A stretch of 64,000 bases of DNA, taken from NCBI GenBank assembly GCA_000711775.1, contig ARYC01000148.1:180756-244755 (forward strand), written 5' to 3'. A program made the translations under genes and the position numbers. Positions 23,813 to 37,599 of this stretch are shown here, one piece after another. How positions within the stretch are numbered: position 1 is the stretch's first letter; the number at the start of each line of letters is the position of its first letter. The notes beneath the pieces were generated by a model. It was not told the DNA's origin. It did not search any database and saw nothing but the letters and a program-made list of their open reading frames with translations. The stretch is from Oxytricha trifallax (taxonomy: Eukaryota > Ciliophora > Spirotrichea > Sporadotrichida > Oxytrichidae).

Positions 23813-24058
23813 TCATGACAAGTAATCCGAAAACTTAACCTCTAACAGGATACTTTACAGAATGATAAGTATACTTACTACAAGAAAGGTTCCAGTTTCT
23901 GGTCAATAGTTTCCGATGAGTAGATCAACAAGAACTTCAGCTAAAGCCAAAGAGACTAGGTTAAGGAAGCAAAGATTCTGATCAGTATATTTTACAGAAA
24001 AGTTTGGGCAATACTAAGTATCCTGTTAGAGGTTAAGTTTTTGGATTACTTGTCATGA
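23813..24058. mobile_element. 246 bp element with 43 bp terminal inverted repeats
   Basis: TCATGACAAGTAATCCGAAA begins the left arm (23813-23855); the right arm (24016-24058) is its inverse with one mismatch. The interior is not palindromic and contains a plus-strand open frame (about 64 codons between in-frame TGAs) including SFWSIVSDEQINKNF. Either the interior is a captured coding fragment or chance. The TIR structure is clear. Confidence 0.7.
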
Positions 24059-25168
24059 ATATATTATATGAATTCAATGAATTAGTAATCCAATAAATTA
24101 TTAAAATATAATCATCTCACACTAAATCCATAAAAAATACAATTCATCTCTATTGAGATGAATCAGTATATAAATAATAAGTGAAATGAGAAGTTTACGT
24201 AGTAGTTTATGGGAACTTAATAAACGTCTAATTATGAGTATTACTATTATAGTGAGTTGTGTTTAAATTTGGTTCATGTTTATTGATTGGTTCAAGTTAA
24301 TTTTATGTTTAATTTTAAGTTTTATATCTCTCTTTGTATTGATTATTATTTATTTTAATATTTGTGGATCTACTCCTGCACTCATTAATAATGTCTCTTG
24401 GTAGAATCACTATAAAATTAAAAAATCTTAGATATAGATACTTTTATTATAAAAACAATATAGTAAAGTCATTTATAACTTACTTTTCTGCTTAATATTT
24501 TATAGTCTATTATGAAATTAAGTTTGTTAGTCAGTGCCATTCTCAAGATAATTCTATAGATTAAAAGAATGTGCTTCCTTCATAATAAAATCCACTTTTT
24601 ACTTGTTTTCTTTTATATAGGATTGTTTATTCAATAAGTTCTTATCTTTATTTACTAATGTGTCTCTTTGATAAAATGCTAACAAAAAGTAATAGTTAAT
24701 ACACATTTAGATATAAACAAAAAGATTATCATTTAAGTTTATTTTTATCTGAACTATATAAAATATAGCCAAAAAAACTTACATTTTTTGAACTCGGTGT
24801 CCATTCTTTTTAGATCACTTAGCTTTGGCAGTTACTATTGCAAAATTTAAAATTATAATAATAATAATAAATAATCATGATAATTTTAAAATATTTTAAT
24901 CATCCAATATCTAGCATTTTGAGATACACTTAAATTATTATTTTGCAAATTGCTAGAATTGATGGAAGAATGATTAAACCCAGTGGCAGTGGACATCGAC
25001 AGTAAATGTTGTTAATTAAACATTAAATCTTGGTTTGTCTAGTAGGTTTTGTCTGTGTTTACTGATTCGTTTTTAAATCTCATGTTTTTATTTTATTTAT
25101 ATTATATTTTACATGGTTATTTAATAAAAATAATCTATCATAATTGTTCTATTATTATTTTGTATTAG
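24059..25168. other. non-coding, AT-rich
   Basis: No supported gene. A small perfect hairpin (ATTCATCTC, TATT, GAGATGAAT) lies near 24141-24162. A short coding-like patch around 24955-25003 could be an exon of the acidic protein downstream, but I cannot join it. Confidence 0.45.
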
Positions 25169-25597
25169 GATGATGAGGATGAGTTAATGAAGGATGAGTA
25201 GGAAGAAGAGGATGAGGAAGACAACGACTCTGAGGATGAAGAAGAGGAAGACGAGGAAATCAGAGAGATTGACATTAAGAACCGCAAGAGAGCAAGAAAA
25301 GACAATGCCGTTGAAGAGGAGGATGATGAAGACTTGGATGACTCCATCGATGAGGAAGAGAGCAAGAAGGATGATGAAGAAGAGATGATTGTTGAGGAAG
25401 ATGAGGAGATCGACTCTGATGTGTATGGAGGCGAGGATGATGATGAAGATGACGTTGACAACTACGACAAGCTCGTGGAGAGCTCTGATGATAACGGCGG
25501 TGCTGATGTTGAAATGCAGGAGGAGAGCGATGAAGAGGATGAGCCAGTAGTCAAGAAATCAGCAGGGAAGAGAAGCACCAGTTCCAAGAAGAGATGA
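25169..25597 (+). CDS. highly acidic protein, 3' exon
   Basis: It follows an AG acceptor (TTTTGTATTAG) at 25168 and stays open to TGA 25595-25597. The segment is almost entirely Asp/Glu runs broken by Lys/Arg clusters (IDIKNRKRARKD) and ends with a basic tail KKSAGKRSTSSKKR. Such acidic stretches with a basic end are typical of chromatin or nucleolar proteins (FACT subunit tails, nucleolin-like). The specific identity is not supported. Coding sequence is more GC-rich than its flanks. Upstream exons are not identified. The opposite-strand poly-Ser frame is a shadow. Confidence 0.72.
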
Positions 25598-25779
25598 GCT
25601 AATAATAAACCTTAAAATTATTAGGCGTTAATTAAGAAATCATACACAACTAATATTATTTATTAAACATTTAATCAAACCAAGTCTACTATATATAACT
25701 ACAGTTGTAAAAGCAAATTAGGACATAGTAAGTACATTCACAAAAATAAATAAGGATTGTTAATAATTTATTATTATTT
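25598..25779. other. short convergent intergenic gap
   Basis: AT-rich spacer between two convergent genes; nothing recognisable. Confidence 0.5.
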
Positions 25780-27147
25780 TCACAGTTTGATTAGTTTAGC
25801 ACCCTTTGTGCTTTGCATACCCAGAGGAGTAGAGCTATAAGAATTACTGGCCGTTTATCTGCTGCTTACATCCAAATGTGTTAAATTGTTGGAGGGTGTT
25901 TATTGAAGCATTTTGCTGTTATTCATTCCACTATAACCATTTGTAGTTGATGAACCTGAGGGACTGTAATTATTCCTGTTTTTCTGTGAGCTCATGCTCA
26001 GCCTCGACTTCAGAGGTGTATGACCTGAACCAGATATTAAAGATTGACTTTTTTCCGCACTATAAACTGACTAGCGACCACTATCATGGGGTAGTTAACT
26101 TTGCTTCTCATTGACTCTTGAGAGATCAATTGAAGCACATATCAAAGCAGTCTTCATTTGCTTTTTTAGTTTGGCTTTTTTATTACTCAAGTCCCTATCT
26201 CTCTCTTTCTCAGAAACCTCTTTTTTCTTGATGCTTTATTCCAATCGTTTCTTGATCATTAAAGCCTCCTCACAGACACTCATTGCAATTTTAATTTTAT
26301 CCTTCTCTTCTTCAAGAAGCAATTCATAGTCTTCTTTCTGTTAAAGTGTATCTCTAGATAGGGATTACACGTAAGTTCTGATTCTCTAACGTTTCAAAGT
26401 AAGTTCATAGAGCTCAAGTTCAAATTTCCTTCGAGTCTCTGCTACTTTTTATCTGTACTACTCTATCAAAGGCATCATACTGCTAATTTATTCTTCAAGT
26501 TGAAAGTTTTTAACTTCCTATATAAAAACTCATAGATCAATTAAGAAGCGAGGATTGGAGTTATGAGCATTTAGATTAGAAACTAATTATTATTGGCTAA
26601 AATCATATATAATTAGGCTGAAATCAAATTTACACTCCCTGATAGGATTATTTTATAAGTACAATTAATCGAGGCGATAGTTTTAATAATCAGTCCAAAC
26701 ATTAAAATTGTATGCCAATAATCATAAATTCTAAATCTTAATGTTCTTAAGTTCAATCCTCGCTTCTTAATTGATCTATGAGGTTTTATCTACTTTGGTC
26801 TATAGGTTTTTCTGAACCTAAGTTAAATTGCTTATTTCTTACTCATTATTTTTAAGAACTTTCTAATTATGCTATTTTTGCCTATTTAATCTATTGAGTA
26901 TAGTAGCTTCTTAATGTAGCATAGCTGAGGAATCATTATATAGCCTATCTATGAGCATATTTGAAATGGTATCAGATCGATTGGGAGATCGACAACGTTT
27001 TATTGTTTGCGTATTTTCGATCAAAATATGGGATTGCTTGTAAGATTTCTATTCTAATGATTCATCGTTTATCCTCAGTCTTCTTTCAAGTGACTAGTTG
27101 TGGTCAACTGATTCCAAAGTCGAATTTGATTATCTGTCACTGAGCAT
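25780..27147 (-). CDS. coiled-coil protein with Ser/Asn-rich C-terminus
   Basis: ATG 27145-27147 starts MLSDRQSNSTLESVDHN. The first MDS runs to RIEL at about 26750. The pointer TTAA (26510-26513 and 26747-26750) joins it to KNFQLEEQISSMM. A long Glu/Lys coiled coil follows (e.g. KIKIAMSVCEEALMIKKRLE, then KKKEVSEKERDRD), then a Ser/Asn/Gly-rich tail ending GAKLIKL with TGA at 25780-25782. About 380 residues. A cytoskeletal or ciliary role is plausible from composition only. Confidence 0.75.
26510..26750 (-). other. IES containing an inverted partial copy of the adjoining MDS
   Basis: TTAA at 26510-26513 and 26747-26750 bounds the IES. Within it, 26526-26600 is an inverted, diverged copy of 26711-26788. 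That second stretch covers the IES end and about 38 bp of the neighbouring MDS (ATAGATCAATTAAGAAGCG and its inverse). Confidence 0.65.
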
Positions 27148-29029
27148 TTTTTGTAGGATTTTGCTGCTTGCTCTAAGATCTTGAACCTCATAGTGAGAAG
27201 TGTTTCCGTCCGGATTCGATAAAACTTAAGACATTAAATGTGGAGCAACACCTCCTTTTAAGGTATGTAAACTTGTCATTACATCATCGCTGTGTGCTGA
27301 GTTATTGTTTTCATCTCTTATAATATTGAAACTGCTTTTATTGCTTTAAGGACTTCTAAAATTATGCTTATAACATACTTTATTCTTTTGCTTGTATTTT
27401 GTGTACAAGTTGCTGGAGACTGCTGATATATTATTATGAGAAAAGTTGATTTAATCTTTAGATTTACTCTTTGATCTTCTATCGAACTCATCAGTAAAGT
27501 TAAAACATTATAAGATGGTATTTATGTTTTATAAATACTTTTTAAGAGATTTACCTTGAAGGAAGTCAGCATATGCGAAAGAATCTCTAGAATCAGCGCT
27601 ACTCTAATCTCTACTATGTTTCTTTCTAGCTACTTTCTAAATTTGTGCATTCTTATTAATGATCTCCTAAAAGCTAATATTGTTTGTTTTCTTAACGCTT
27701 GATTATCGTGAACCAGACCTATTTTATTTCAGGAATGGACTCCCTAGAACATTCTATGAAACGCAAAGTAATGGAGTTTAGGTGTATCTTTGAAAAAGAT
27801 GCTTGTTGCTTTAATTGATTCCAATTTCTTGCCTTATTTAAGTTTAACGTGAATTTTATAACTCTCTACTTGCATTTAGTTTTTGCTGTTTCTTCTCTAT
27901 GGAGAATTCTTAATTATACTTTCTTATATTAGCTTAGTCTACCTATTTTTGCAGTTAACTTGACTGACATTTCTATTGACTTAGTTGGAACAACTCTTTC
28001 TTTAACCTGCTCTCTACATTATAAGTCACTTTCCCACTAGTAGATTTGTTTTAGGGAGAAAAGAATTGGTCTTTTTTCTGGATAGAATTTAAATTTTTAC
28101 TTGTCCCCATACCTTTATGCTGCACAGACATATTTTATAGGCATGATGAAATTTGCAACCTAATTGATGGCTACTAATTTACTTCTATGGTTAAGTTCTT
28201 ATTATTTATGTTTTGCTTTTTTCTCTCTACAGACTTCTAGGATCTTACTTTATCTGTGATCTATTGTGAAACTGCCTACTTAAGCTTTGTATCTTAATAA
28301 ATTTCTTAATCTGATTTCTAAACTGGTTATCCCTAAAGTAGCCCTTGGGTTAAACGATCTTCGTTTTATTTTTACAGTTAAATTTAACTTGTAGGCATTC
28401 CAAATGTATTATTAAGCTACTTTTCCACTATTAGATCTGTTGATGATTAAGTAACTTTTTGAGAAATAGCACCTCCATTTCTATGCCTTGAAGTAATAGA
28501 CTGATCATTGTTTTATGAGTATGGTAAATTTTACTAATTTGCAGGAAATCACCCGTTGTTATTGCTTTATGGAATGTTATTTGTACTAGAAATGCTTGAG
28601 TTATTATTAAAGGCTTAGGATGTGAATAAATTTACTTTTACTACTTCCACTTCCTTCTTATCCGAGATGGATTTCTTATTTTTGGAATACCTCTTGTGAC
28701 TTGAAATTAAAGTTTAATGCTGAGTTTATAAAAGTGGATTTTATTGAAACTATGGAGATGAATCGATCTCCAAAAGTTAGTTGTTAAAATGATTTGGCTA
28801 CTATTACTTCATTTATAAATCAAATCTGATATATTATTAAAACTTGATTTTATCAAAATTATTATCAATGTATTGCATGAAAATTTGGATTCCAAACCCA
28901 AGATAATTGAGTAAGAGGTGTTAATATATTAATTATACACAACAACATAACTGAATTTAACTTTACAAAGTTGTTTGAGTTAATAACTTTTGAGTTTATA
29001 TGATTCCTTATGAATTCTGAACTTTGAGG
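27148..29029. other. long non-coding stretch, T-rich on the plus strand
   Basis: About 1.9 kb without a supported gene, RNA or repeat. The plus strand is conspicuously T-rich, similar in texture to 21.5-23.8 kb. Confidence 0.5.
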
Positions 29030-31465
29030 TCAAATATTTACTATCTCAACTCTTAATCTATCTCTTACTCTTAGGTCAACGTTATTAGGATCTCCTCTCT
29101 AAATATTTTGTTAATAAAATTAAGAAACTTACATAAGTCGTGTAATCAAAAGGCTCCACTAGAATCTGTTAAAATGTGCCACCTTGATCATTCTTGATGA
29201 TTGAACCAGGATTAATGCAGACACAACCCTCGATATTCTATAAAGTGTTATGTTAATAATTGAGAATTTAAATACCTTTGTAAAGGGGATAAGGTCAGAT
29301 GGAGTGATGAGGATGTCTGGAATAAAATCATCATGAAGCATAAGTTTATCGATTTATGAAAATTCAATTGGCACTAAGTCAAGCATAGCAGCTGAGCTAG
29401 AAGGTGGATATACAGGGTACATGATTCTTTGTTCTAGTATGCCTCTTAAAGATAAATCAATTTTGGGAGGATCCATATTCTTTGATAACAAGCCACTGCA
29501 CATATCCTTGATCATGTCTGCATTAATCACACCAATCTTTAAATCGTTTAGTCTGAAAGTAGAGGGATTTCCTACAACCACAGCTTGAGTGAACATGCTT
29601 TTAAAATATCTCTGATGGAAAGGTTATTAAGGTAAAGTCTCAAGGTGGTGAATGTCGAGATGAGAAGGCACAAAGATAACCTTGGTATTCATACCTGCTG
29701 TTTATTTTGCAATAGTCTCAACGAGGTCCTAAAAGATTTCTTCGTAAGATGCAAATAAACAGATATATGCTTACAATATATTTGAACAATCAGGTATATT
29801 TGAGGTTTACCTTTCCACCTTCTCCATCATAGAACAAGCAGCCATCATTAATATCAGAGTTATTATAGTCAACAAATGGACCCATCATAATAACTGCGTG
29901 AGGTTAGTTCTTTCTCACTGCACCTAAGAAATCATATAATCCACTGTAACTAAGATTCTTGGTGAAGGTGTAAGGTCCTTTGGCAATCATAAGGCCTAGT
30001 GGTTTATCTCTATAGTTATTATAACTAATTTATTTCACTTCCTCTAAATTCATGCCTGACTTTTGTTGGAGGGGAGCTGGCTTGTGAAGTCTTGTGACAT
30101 TGAATTTAAATAAATAACATATAAGATCATTATAATTTTTGGGCTGTGTTAGGATCTATGAAACCCTCCGCAACTATCACTTCACCCTCAAAGAGAGAAT
30201 AGCTCTTAACTTCACTTAAATTTAACTTGAGCTTGTATACACCGAATTACTAGTCCTCTGATAGATTATAATGAATTTGAATTAGAATGATATTATTAAA
30301 AAAATATTGTAATGAGACCAATCCAAAAGCCTAAGCTATAAATAGTTTGTAATAAATTTTGATAATTTTTTAAATTATAATATTTAATAAAAGTTGTAGA
30401 AATATAAAATCATAAAAGAAATCAAAAAATTATAATAAATACATACAAAGTGTATCAAATTTATACACAAAAATATGTTTAATAATACATTTACTAGAAA
30501 AAATAAACATATCTAATATAAAAATTATCTCTTATTTAGAATATTAAAATAAAACAGAAATCTTATGCTATTTCATTTTAAGAGAAAAACACTTGAGCAG
30601 AATTATAAATTTAACACAAAAAAAGACTGGATAACTTTTGTTTTTAAATGTTTCCTTCAGAGATTTTAGCTTCTTCATGACTAAATGCCACAACTCTACC
30701 AATAATTCTTTGACAATCATTATCAATATCTCCGAGATCATTGAAACTCTCTGCTCTAACCTAGTGCTTCATAATCTCTTGGATAATCTCGAAATGCTTC
30801 TGCAAGCTATTAACTCTCTCAAAGTTTGTCAAGTTAAGAATGTCATATTTGGGAACTTCGTTCACTTGAACATTGAAGCAACCATCTCTATTGTTTGAGA
30901 ATTAATATTAAGGAATCTTCTCATTGAAAATGTTTCTCACATCACCCCTTGATTTTCTTGAAATGTATAGTGAATCCATATCATGCTCAATCTTCTAAGG
31001 CTTAGATCCTGTTGCTTGAGCGTTCTTTTTACTCTGAACAATTCTCTGAATCAAAGTAGCCTTTTCTTATCCATTTTTCATTAAAGAACTGCCCTGACTA
31101 TCTAAAGCTTTCACTCTCATATTATTAATTGGCTGAGGATTAGTTTTAGAAGCATAAGCATTAGCTGTTCCCATTGATTAAGCACCAGATTTACGAATGG
31201 AATTCTACTTCTCCTTCTATAACTCTTCCATAACGATTTGATAGATCTCCATGAACGGTGCCTCCAATCTATTGAATTGATCACTATTTTCAGTTTGCCA
31301 ATTAGTCTTTTTGGCTTCAAACTTGTAGACTAGGTCTTCCTCTGATATGCCATAGTTGCTTAGCAAACCTTAAATCTATAGCAAATATTAAGAGGAATGT
31401 TTGTTACATACCTGAGCTACATTGCTCTAGGAAAAGTCGTCAAATATTTCTTCAAAGGCCTCCAT
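29030..31465 (-). CDS. POLA2: DNA polymerase alpha subunit B (primase-polymerase accessory subunit)
   Basis: ATG 31463-31465 starts MEAFEEIFDDFSQSNVAQ; an intron follows. The middle includes KLNLSEVKSYSLFEGEVI, the OB-fold segment matching the family's DLS..EYSLFPGQ motif. Next come MIAKGPYT, AVIMMGPFVDYNNSDI and the phosphoesterase-like VVGNPSTFRLNDL, then QRIMYPVYPP, PDILITPSDL and GCVCINPGS with GGTFQQ, all in family order. The end RLRVEIVNI stops at TGA 29030-29032. The protein couples primase and polymerase alpha in the nucleus during replication initiation. GT-AG introns (e.g. near 29100-29135) and a long insertion at about 30300-30600 interrupt it; the pointers of the latter are not resolved. 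Confidence 0.9.
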
Positions 31466-31899
31466 AGTTTTAGTTTAAATGGCGGTATTAAAAAGTGTTT
31501 ACTTAAATTTATAATTAAATTTGAAAACGAGAGAAATAAAATACTATATTAAAGCGTATTATAAATTAATAGAAGCTTGACAAGATTATTTGATGTTAAA
31601 TGGTATTAAGGAATGTTTAATGGGTTTATAGTATGAATCTCGATAGTTGGAGAAACTGCTGTTTGCATTTTCGACAAGCAGGACAGCTCAACAACCTTAT
31701 AAATTTTCATCTAGTTTAGTTCAATATTTCCTTTAAAGTTATATCTGAAATTAATTAGAAAAATTAAAGGAGAAAATGAATAAACAAAATAAATTAAAAT
31801 CAACCATTAAAATAATTCTACATTTTTCCCCCTAAATATCTGAAATTAATTCTTCTTATATCAAACAAATAAGCTTCATTGCTCTGAATGAGACCTCGC

Positions 31900-32968
<1,069 letters not shown>

Positions 32969-33597
32969 CTATGAAAAACTTTCAAATTTATTATATATAA
33001 TTAATAAGATACAAGTTTTGTAAAACTTAAATATTTTGGTAGTCAAAATGATAAATTTTAAGCTTATTTAAAAATTTAAAATGTGGAACATAAATTTATA
33101 AAAATATGCAATAAATTATTTTTATATTATAAATATAATTAATAATAGTATTTATTCTATTCAAAAGTTACAATCCTCCCTATTACATCATTTTATAGAC
33201 TTATCAAATAAGATGCCAAATATTTCGCTTGAATGTATAAACGTTCAGATATTAGTAATTCTGAAAATAAAACCTCACGAGTTTAGTATTAATTATTAAT
33301 AGAATAAGATTTGTTTTAGATATTGTATGATCAATCATATTTTAGTATCAAATAGCAATTTATCTTCTTAAATTGATATATTCAGATAAATCACTAATCT
33401 ATTTTCATTAATAAATTTAATATACTTAGTATTGCTAAAAATTTAATAAATTTGATGGGATTAATATATACAATTTGCTTTTAGATAGTCTATAAGATTT
33501 GATGTAAAGGATTTTAATTAAATTTCTTGGAATTATTTAAATTTTCTAAGGTTTTCTGCAATATTAAAGCTACAAGCAAAATCGTAAAGAGATAAAG
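32969..33597. other. intergenic, AT-rich
   Basis: Divergent spacer between PP1 and deoxyhypusine synthase. Probably holds both promoters and chromosome ends in the germline; no motif stands out. Confidence 0.5.
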
Positions 33598-34989
33598 ATG
33601 GTTGATAACAAATAAGACAACATTACTAAGACTTTCCAATAGGAAGACTTGAACAAGCTCACTCTGGAAGCTAATAGACAACACCTAGAGTACTCTCAAA
33701 GCAATCTAATTTTAAGTTAATCAATTTATTAGTATAATAGAGTTGATTATTTTTACAATCCAAATGCTAAAGCTAACATTTACTTGCAATCAGTCGAAAA
33801 ATTAGATGGAATTGCTGAATGCAGAGGCTACGATTTCAATCAGGGACTCAATTATGACGCTCTCTTCAAGACTCTTAAACTTAAATTCGATATAGTATTT
33901 AAATTCAAAACATTAAGCATTAGTGTTTTATCAACACTGGGTTCTAAGCAACTAACCTCGGTGAGGCAATTGAGCAAGTAAACAACATGATTAAATGGCG
34001 TCTCTCAGACGAGCCAATTCTCGAAACAGAAACAGAAGAAATGAAGATTCTTGAGAATAGAGAGAAAGTGAGATGCACCATCTTCCTTGGATATACTTCA
34101 AACATGGCTTCATGCGGTATGAGAGAGTATATTAAGTATCTCTGCCAACACAAGATGATTGATGCTATTGTTACCACATGCGGTGGAATCGAGGAAGACT
34201 TCATGAAGTGCTTCGCTCCCCATTATGTTGGAGACTTCTATCTTAAGGGTAAAGATATGAGACTTCAAGGTTTAAATATTTTAATTTATAAACTATCTAT
34301 ATATGGGATTGTCATTTCTTAAATTTTTAAGCTATATCGCTCAATATTTTTAATAGATAATAAAATTATAAGGTCTTAACAGAACAGGCAATCTAGTTGT
34401 TCCTAATGCTAACTATTGCAAACTTGAAGCATTTATGGTACCAATCTTAGAAGAGATGCATAAAGAGCAAAATGAAAAGGGTGAAATCTACTGCCCAAGC
34501 AAGATCATCGCAAGAATGGGTAAAGAGATCAATAATGAAGAGAGTATTTACTATTGGTGCTGGAAGAATGATATTCCAGTATTCTGCCCAGCAATCACTG
34601 ATGGTGCTATCGGAGATATCATCTATTTCCATTCATACAACGAGCCAGGATTCATTTGTGATTTGACTTAAGACATCAGAAAGATCAACGATTTGGCTCT
34701 CAACGCTAAGAAATCAGGACAACTCATTATTGGAGGTGGAGTGATCAAGCATCACATTTGCAATGCTAACTTAATGAGAAATGGTGCAGATTTTTCAGTT
34801 TATGTAAACACTGGATTTGATCTTGACGGATCAGATGCTGGAGCCAGAGCTGACGAAGCTGTGTCATGGGGTAAAATTAAGCTCGACTGCAAACCAATTA
34901 AAGTCTGGGCTGAGGCATCACTTGTTCTTCCAATCCTCATTGGAGAGACATTTGTAAGAAACTTCGACCTTGCTAAAAGAACCATTTGA
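33598..34989 (+). CDS. DHS: deoxyhypusine synthase
   Basis: ATG at 33598. Three MDSs. The first ends in YDALF; pointer TCAA (33866-33869/33931-33934) joins it to [17 protein letters not shown]. The second has [15 protein letters not shown] and [12 protein letters not shown]. The pointer AAGGT (34267-34271/34370-34374) joins LQG to [16 protein letters not shown]. The third carries [31 protein letters not shown] (with the family Lys/His site region), [18 protein letters not shown] and WGKI, ending at TGA 34987-34989. The enzyme transfers the aminobutyl group of spermidine to eIF5A lysine using NAD. About 400 residues after joining. High similarity across all blocks. Confidence 0.95.
33866..33934 (+). 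other. IES in deoxyhypusine synthase, pointer TCAA
   Basis: TCAA at 33866-33869 and 33931-33934. Removing 61 bp plus one pointer changes the frame so that GFQATNLG follows correctly. Confidence 0.8.
34267..34374 (+). other. IES in deoxyhypusine synthase, pointer AAGGT
   Basis: AAGGT at 34267-34271 and 34370-34374. Excision restores RLQGLNRTGN, the conserved KGLNRxGN-type motif. Confidence 0.85.
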
Positions 34990-35733
34990 CTGGCCTCTCT
35001 TCCTGAAAGTGCAATGACTTATTTCTCATATAAAACTAAGTTTATTTAGAGGTTGCAATATACATCTTTTAAAAAATAATGTTTTAGAATTTTTCACGAA
35101 AGAATTTGCTCATAATAATAACTCATTAGTAATATTATTTTTCGATTAATTTGATTTGTTTAAATTAAATAATCTATTCATGCATGGTAATTTTTGAATA
35201 TTTTATATTATTTTTGATAATTTTAAGCATAGTTTATATATACTCTAAATTTAATTGATTTTTAAACCCATAATTTTATCGCCTGTCAAACTAAATAACA
35301 AATTCATAAACTTGTGATAAATGACAAAGTTGAGGGAAAAATTTCTTAACAAATTATGAGTGAAATTGCTGAGTCAATCAACAAAATTACTCTCCTTAAT
35401 TTATCATTTAAAAGTAAATTATCATATCAAATACGCGTTTTTATCTTATAAATCTTATTAATGCATGCTTAATAAACCAATTCATTTATCAATGACTTTA
35501 ATTTTTAAAGTTTTTGACATTGAGTTAAATTCATTTTTAAAATATAAAAATAATAGAGGATTAATAAAATTTGTACAAAAATAAATATCAAGGCTAAATA
35601 TTTGCATAAGTACAATATATGACAAATTATTAAATATATTGATAACTTTTGGATATTAAAACAATCACATTAAAATACTCTTTATATATTCCTTCCACTT
35701 TTTATTATAATAATATTTTACAAGAATATCTAA
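34990..35733. other. intergenic, AT-rich
   Basis: No gene or repeat recognised between two genes in the same orientation. Confidence 0.5.
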
Positions 35734-37347
35734 ATGAGATCTTTCTCTAAAAGTGGAACTACAGCCATGTCACTTATCGTGCTTACTGCAGCTGCTATAG
35801 TTTCTTAATAAGCAGTGTAAGCACTATATAACCCAGTAATTTACAATGAAAATGTACCTGACCCAGGAGCATTAGTGTGGAATGGCTTGACTATAAGATA
35901 TATAAATATAATGCCAGCAAGTTATTCAATATTTAATTAATTAACTGATCAATTAAAATCATTTGACTTATGTTGTTTCTACAGCTGGATCTCACGAGGG
36001 AAAATTCCCAATTCACAGATCATCAGATCTATAGAATTGGTAAATTATGGGATATGCACTACCTAGAGACAAATCCCCGTCTTGGGCTTAATCCAATTTT
36101 ATCTTTTTAGTAAAAATCTACTAGTTTTGTCTAATTTATTGCCATTCCAAAACATATATAAACACTAAAATATTATCTGAATCCCCTGACACAGACTTCT
36201 GGGCTCCAGAGTTGCACACCTTCAACGATAAATTCTATCTCTACTTTACATTAAGAGACCATGAGGGAGTTTTGTGCATTGGCGTCGCAACCTCAGACAA
36301 TATCCTTGGACCATTCGAGGATAGCGGTAAACCACTCATTAAACAGCTACATTCATTTTATGAATAAGTTATAGTAAAAATAGTAAAAGGATAAAATTAA
36401 ATATAAACAGCAAGGAATGGGGTCCATTGATGCTACTGTAATGCATGTTGATGCAAATACTAAACTTCAATACATGTAAGAAATACACAGAGAAAATAAA
36501 AATCATAGAGTTCATTTTTAAATATATTCTTAAGTTTAGATACTTAGTTTGGAAAGATGATGGCAACGGCAATAGACCACAGCAACCAACTATTATATGG
36601 GCTCAGAAACTCACAGATGATGGACTTAACGTAGTGGGAGCAAGATATAATAAATATGAAGTCTAATTATTGACACTTAATTAGAGCTATTCATTAAGAA
36701 AATTAATCAAAAATTATAAGAGTTAATTAGAAATGACTTACCATGGGAAGGTGATGTAACAGAGGGTCCTTGGATTATCTAAGAAAATGGCTGGTAAACC
36801 ACCAGTTTACAAGAGATTTCGAATTTAATTAACAGTAAAATTTTCAATATTTTTTTAAATGAGATGATAAAAAAGTCTATAAAGAAAAGTATGTTTGAAA
36901 AATACGAAAACCATTAATTTAAACTTGAATAGTAGGTTTACTACTTATTCTATTCAGGTCATGGATACTGCGATGCATCATACTCCGTAGGAGTTGCCAG
37001 ATCCAGAAACCCTCTAGGCCCCTATGAGAAACATGGAGACCCTATACTCTTCACTCATGGCAAGTGGGTTGGTCCAGGTCATTGCAGTACACAATAGATA
37101 GAATATTTCATAAAATATTTTAGTGTTAAAATATTAATTCTTAAGTGTTGTGAAGACAATTGACAACTCTTCATGGGCCATGATCTATCACTCTTGGGAG
37201 AATGGCAAAGTGTGCGGAAATAACAACAGAGAAATGCTTGTGGACTACATTGATTGGGTTAATGAATGGCCCGTCGTTAGGACCTCATCTCTCAATTTTT
37301 ATCAATCTAGCTATTCCAATGAATTTTTAAAAACAACCAATCAGTGA
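35734..37347 (+). CDS. secreted glycoside hydrolase family 43
   Basis: ATG 35734 opens MRSFSKSGTTAMSLIVLTAA, a signal-peptide-like start. After it come VPDPGALVWNG (catalytic base Asp region), then, across pointer TTGACT (35887-35892/35963-35968), TYVVSTAGSHEGKFPI. Pointer AATCC (36090-36094/36180-36184) joins WAQS to PDTDFWAPELHTF. Later segments give GSIDATVM (pKa-modulating Asp), TEGPWIIQENGWYYLFYSG (acid Glu) and ARSRNPLGPYEKHGDPIL, in GH43 order. The stop is TGA 37345-37347. GH43 enzymes act on arabinan or xylan side chains, so a role in digesting algal or plant prey outside the cell or in food vacuoles is plausible. Several downstream junctions were not traced. Confidence 0.86.
35887..35968 (+). 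other. IES in GH43 gene, pointer TTGACT
   Basis: TTGACT at 35887-35892 and 35963-35968; joining gives WNGLTYVVSTAGSHEG. Confidence 0.82.
36090..36184 (+). other. IES in GH43 gene, pointer AATCC
   Basis: AATCC at 36090-36094 and 36180-36184; joining gives SWAQSPDTDFWAPEL, placing the conserved WAPE block in frame. Confidence 0.82.
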
Positions 37348-37599
37348 TCACAAAAATAAATTGCTGAGGTATGATTCTTTAAAATTCAACAACAAATCAA
37401 GATATCAAAAGATAATTTCATTAAATTTAATTCAATCATTTTATTAAAAAGCACTATACAAAATACGATAATCCAAATATGTGATATTAAAGATGAATTT
37501 GAGTTTAGATTATGTAAATTTGCTTTATTATAAACACACAGTTAGACATTCTATTAAATATTTTACAAAGAATTTAATCTTCAAGCGTTAATAAGAGTT

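Noticed and set aside
25165..25461. Ser-rich minus-strand open frame
   Set aside because: It is the complement of the Asp/Glu-rich coding exon; poly-Ser arises from GAN/GAR repeats.
34435..34671. Several overlapping frames near deoxyhypusine synthase
   Set aside because: Only the frame matching the enzyme family is real; others are shadows.
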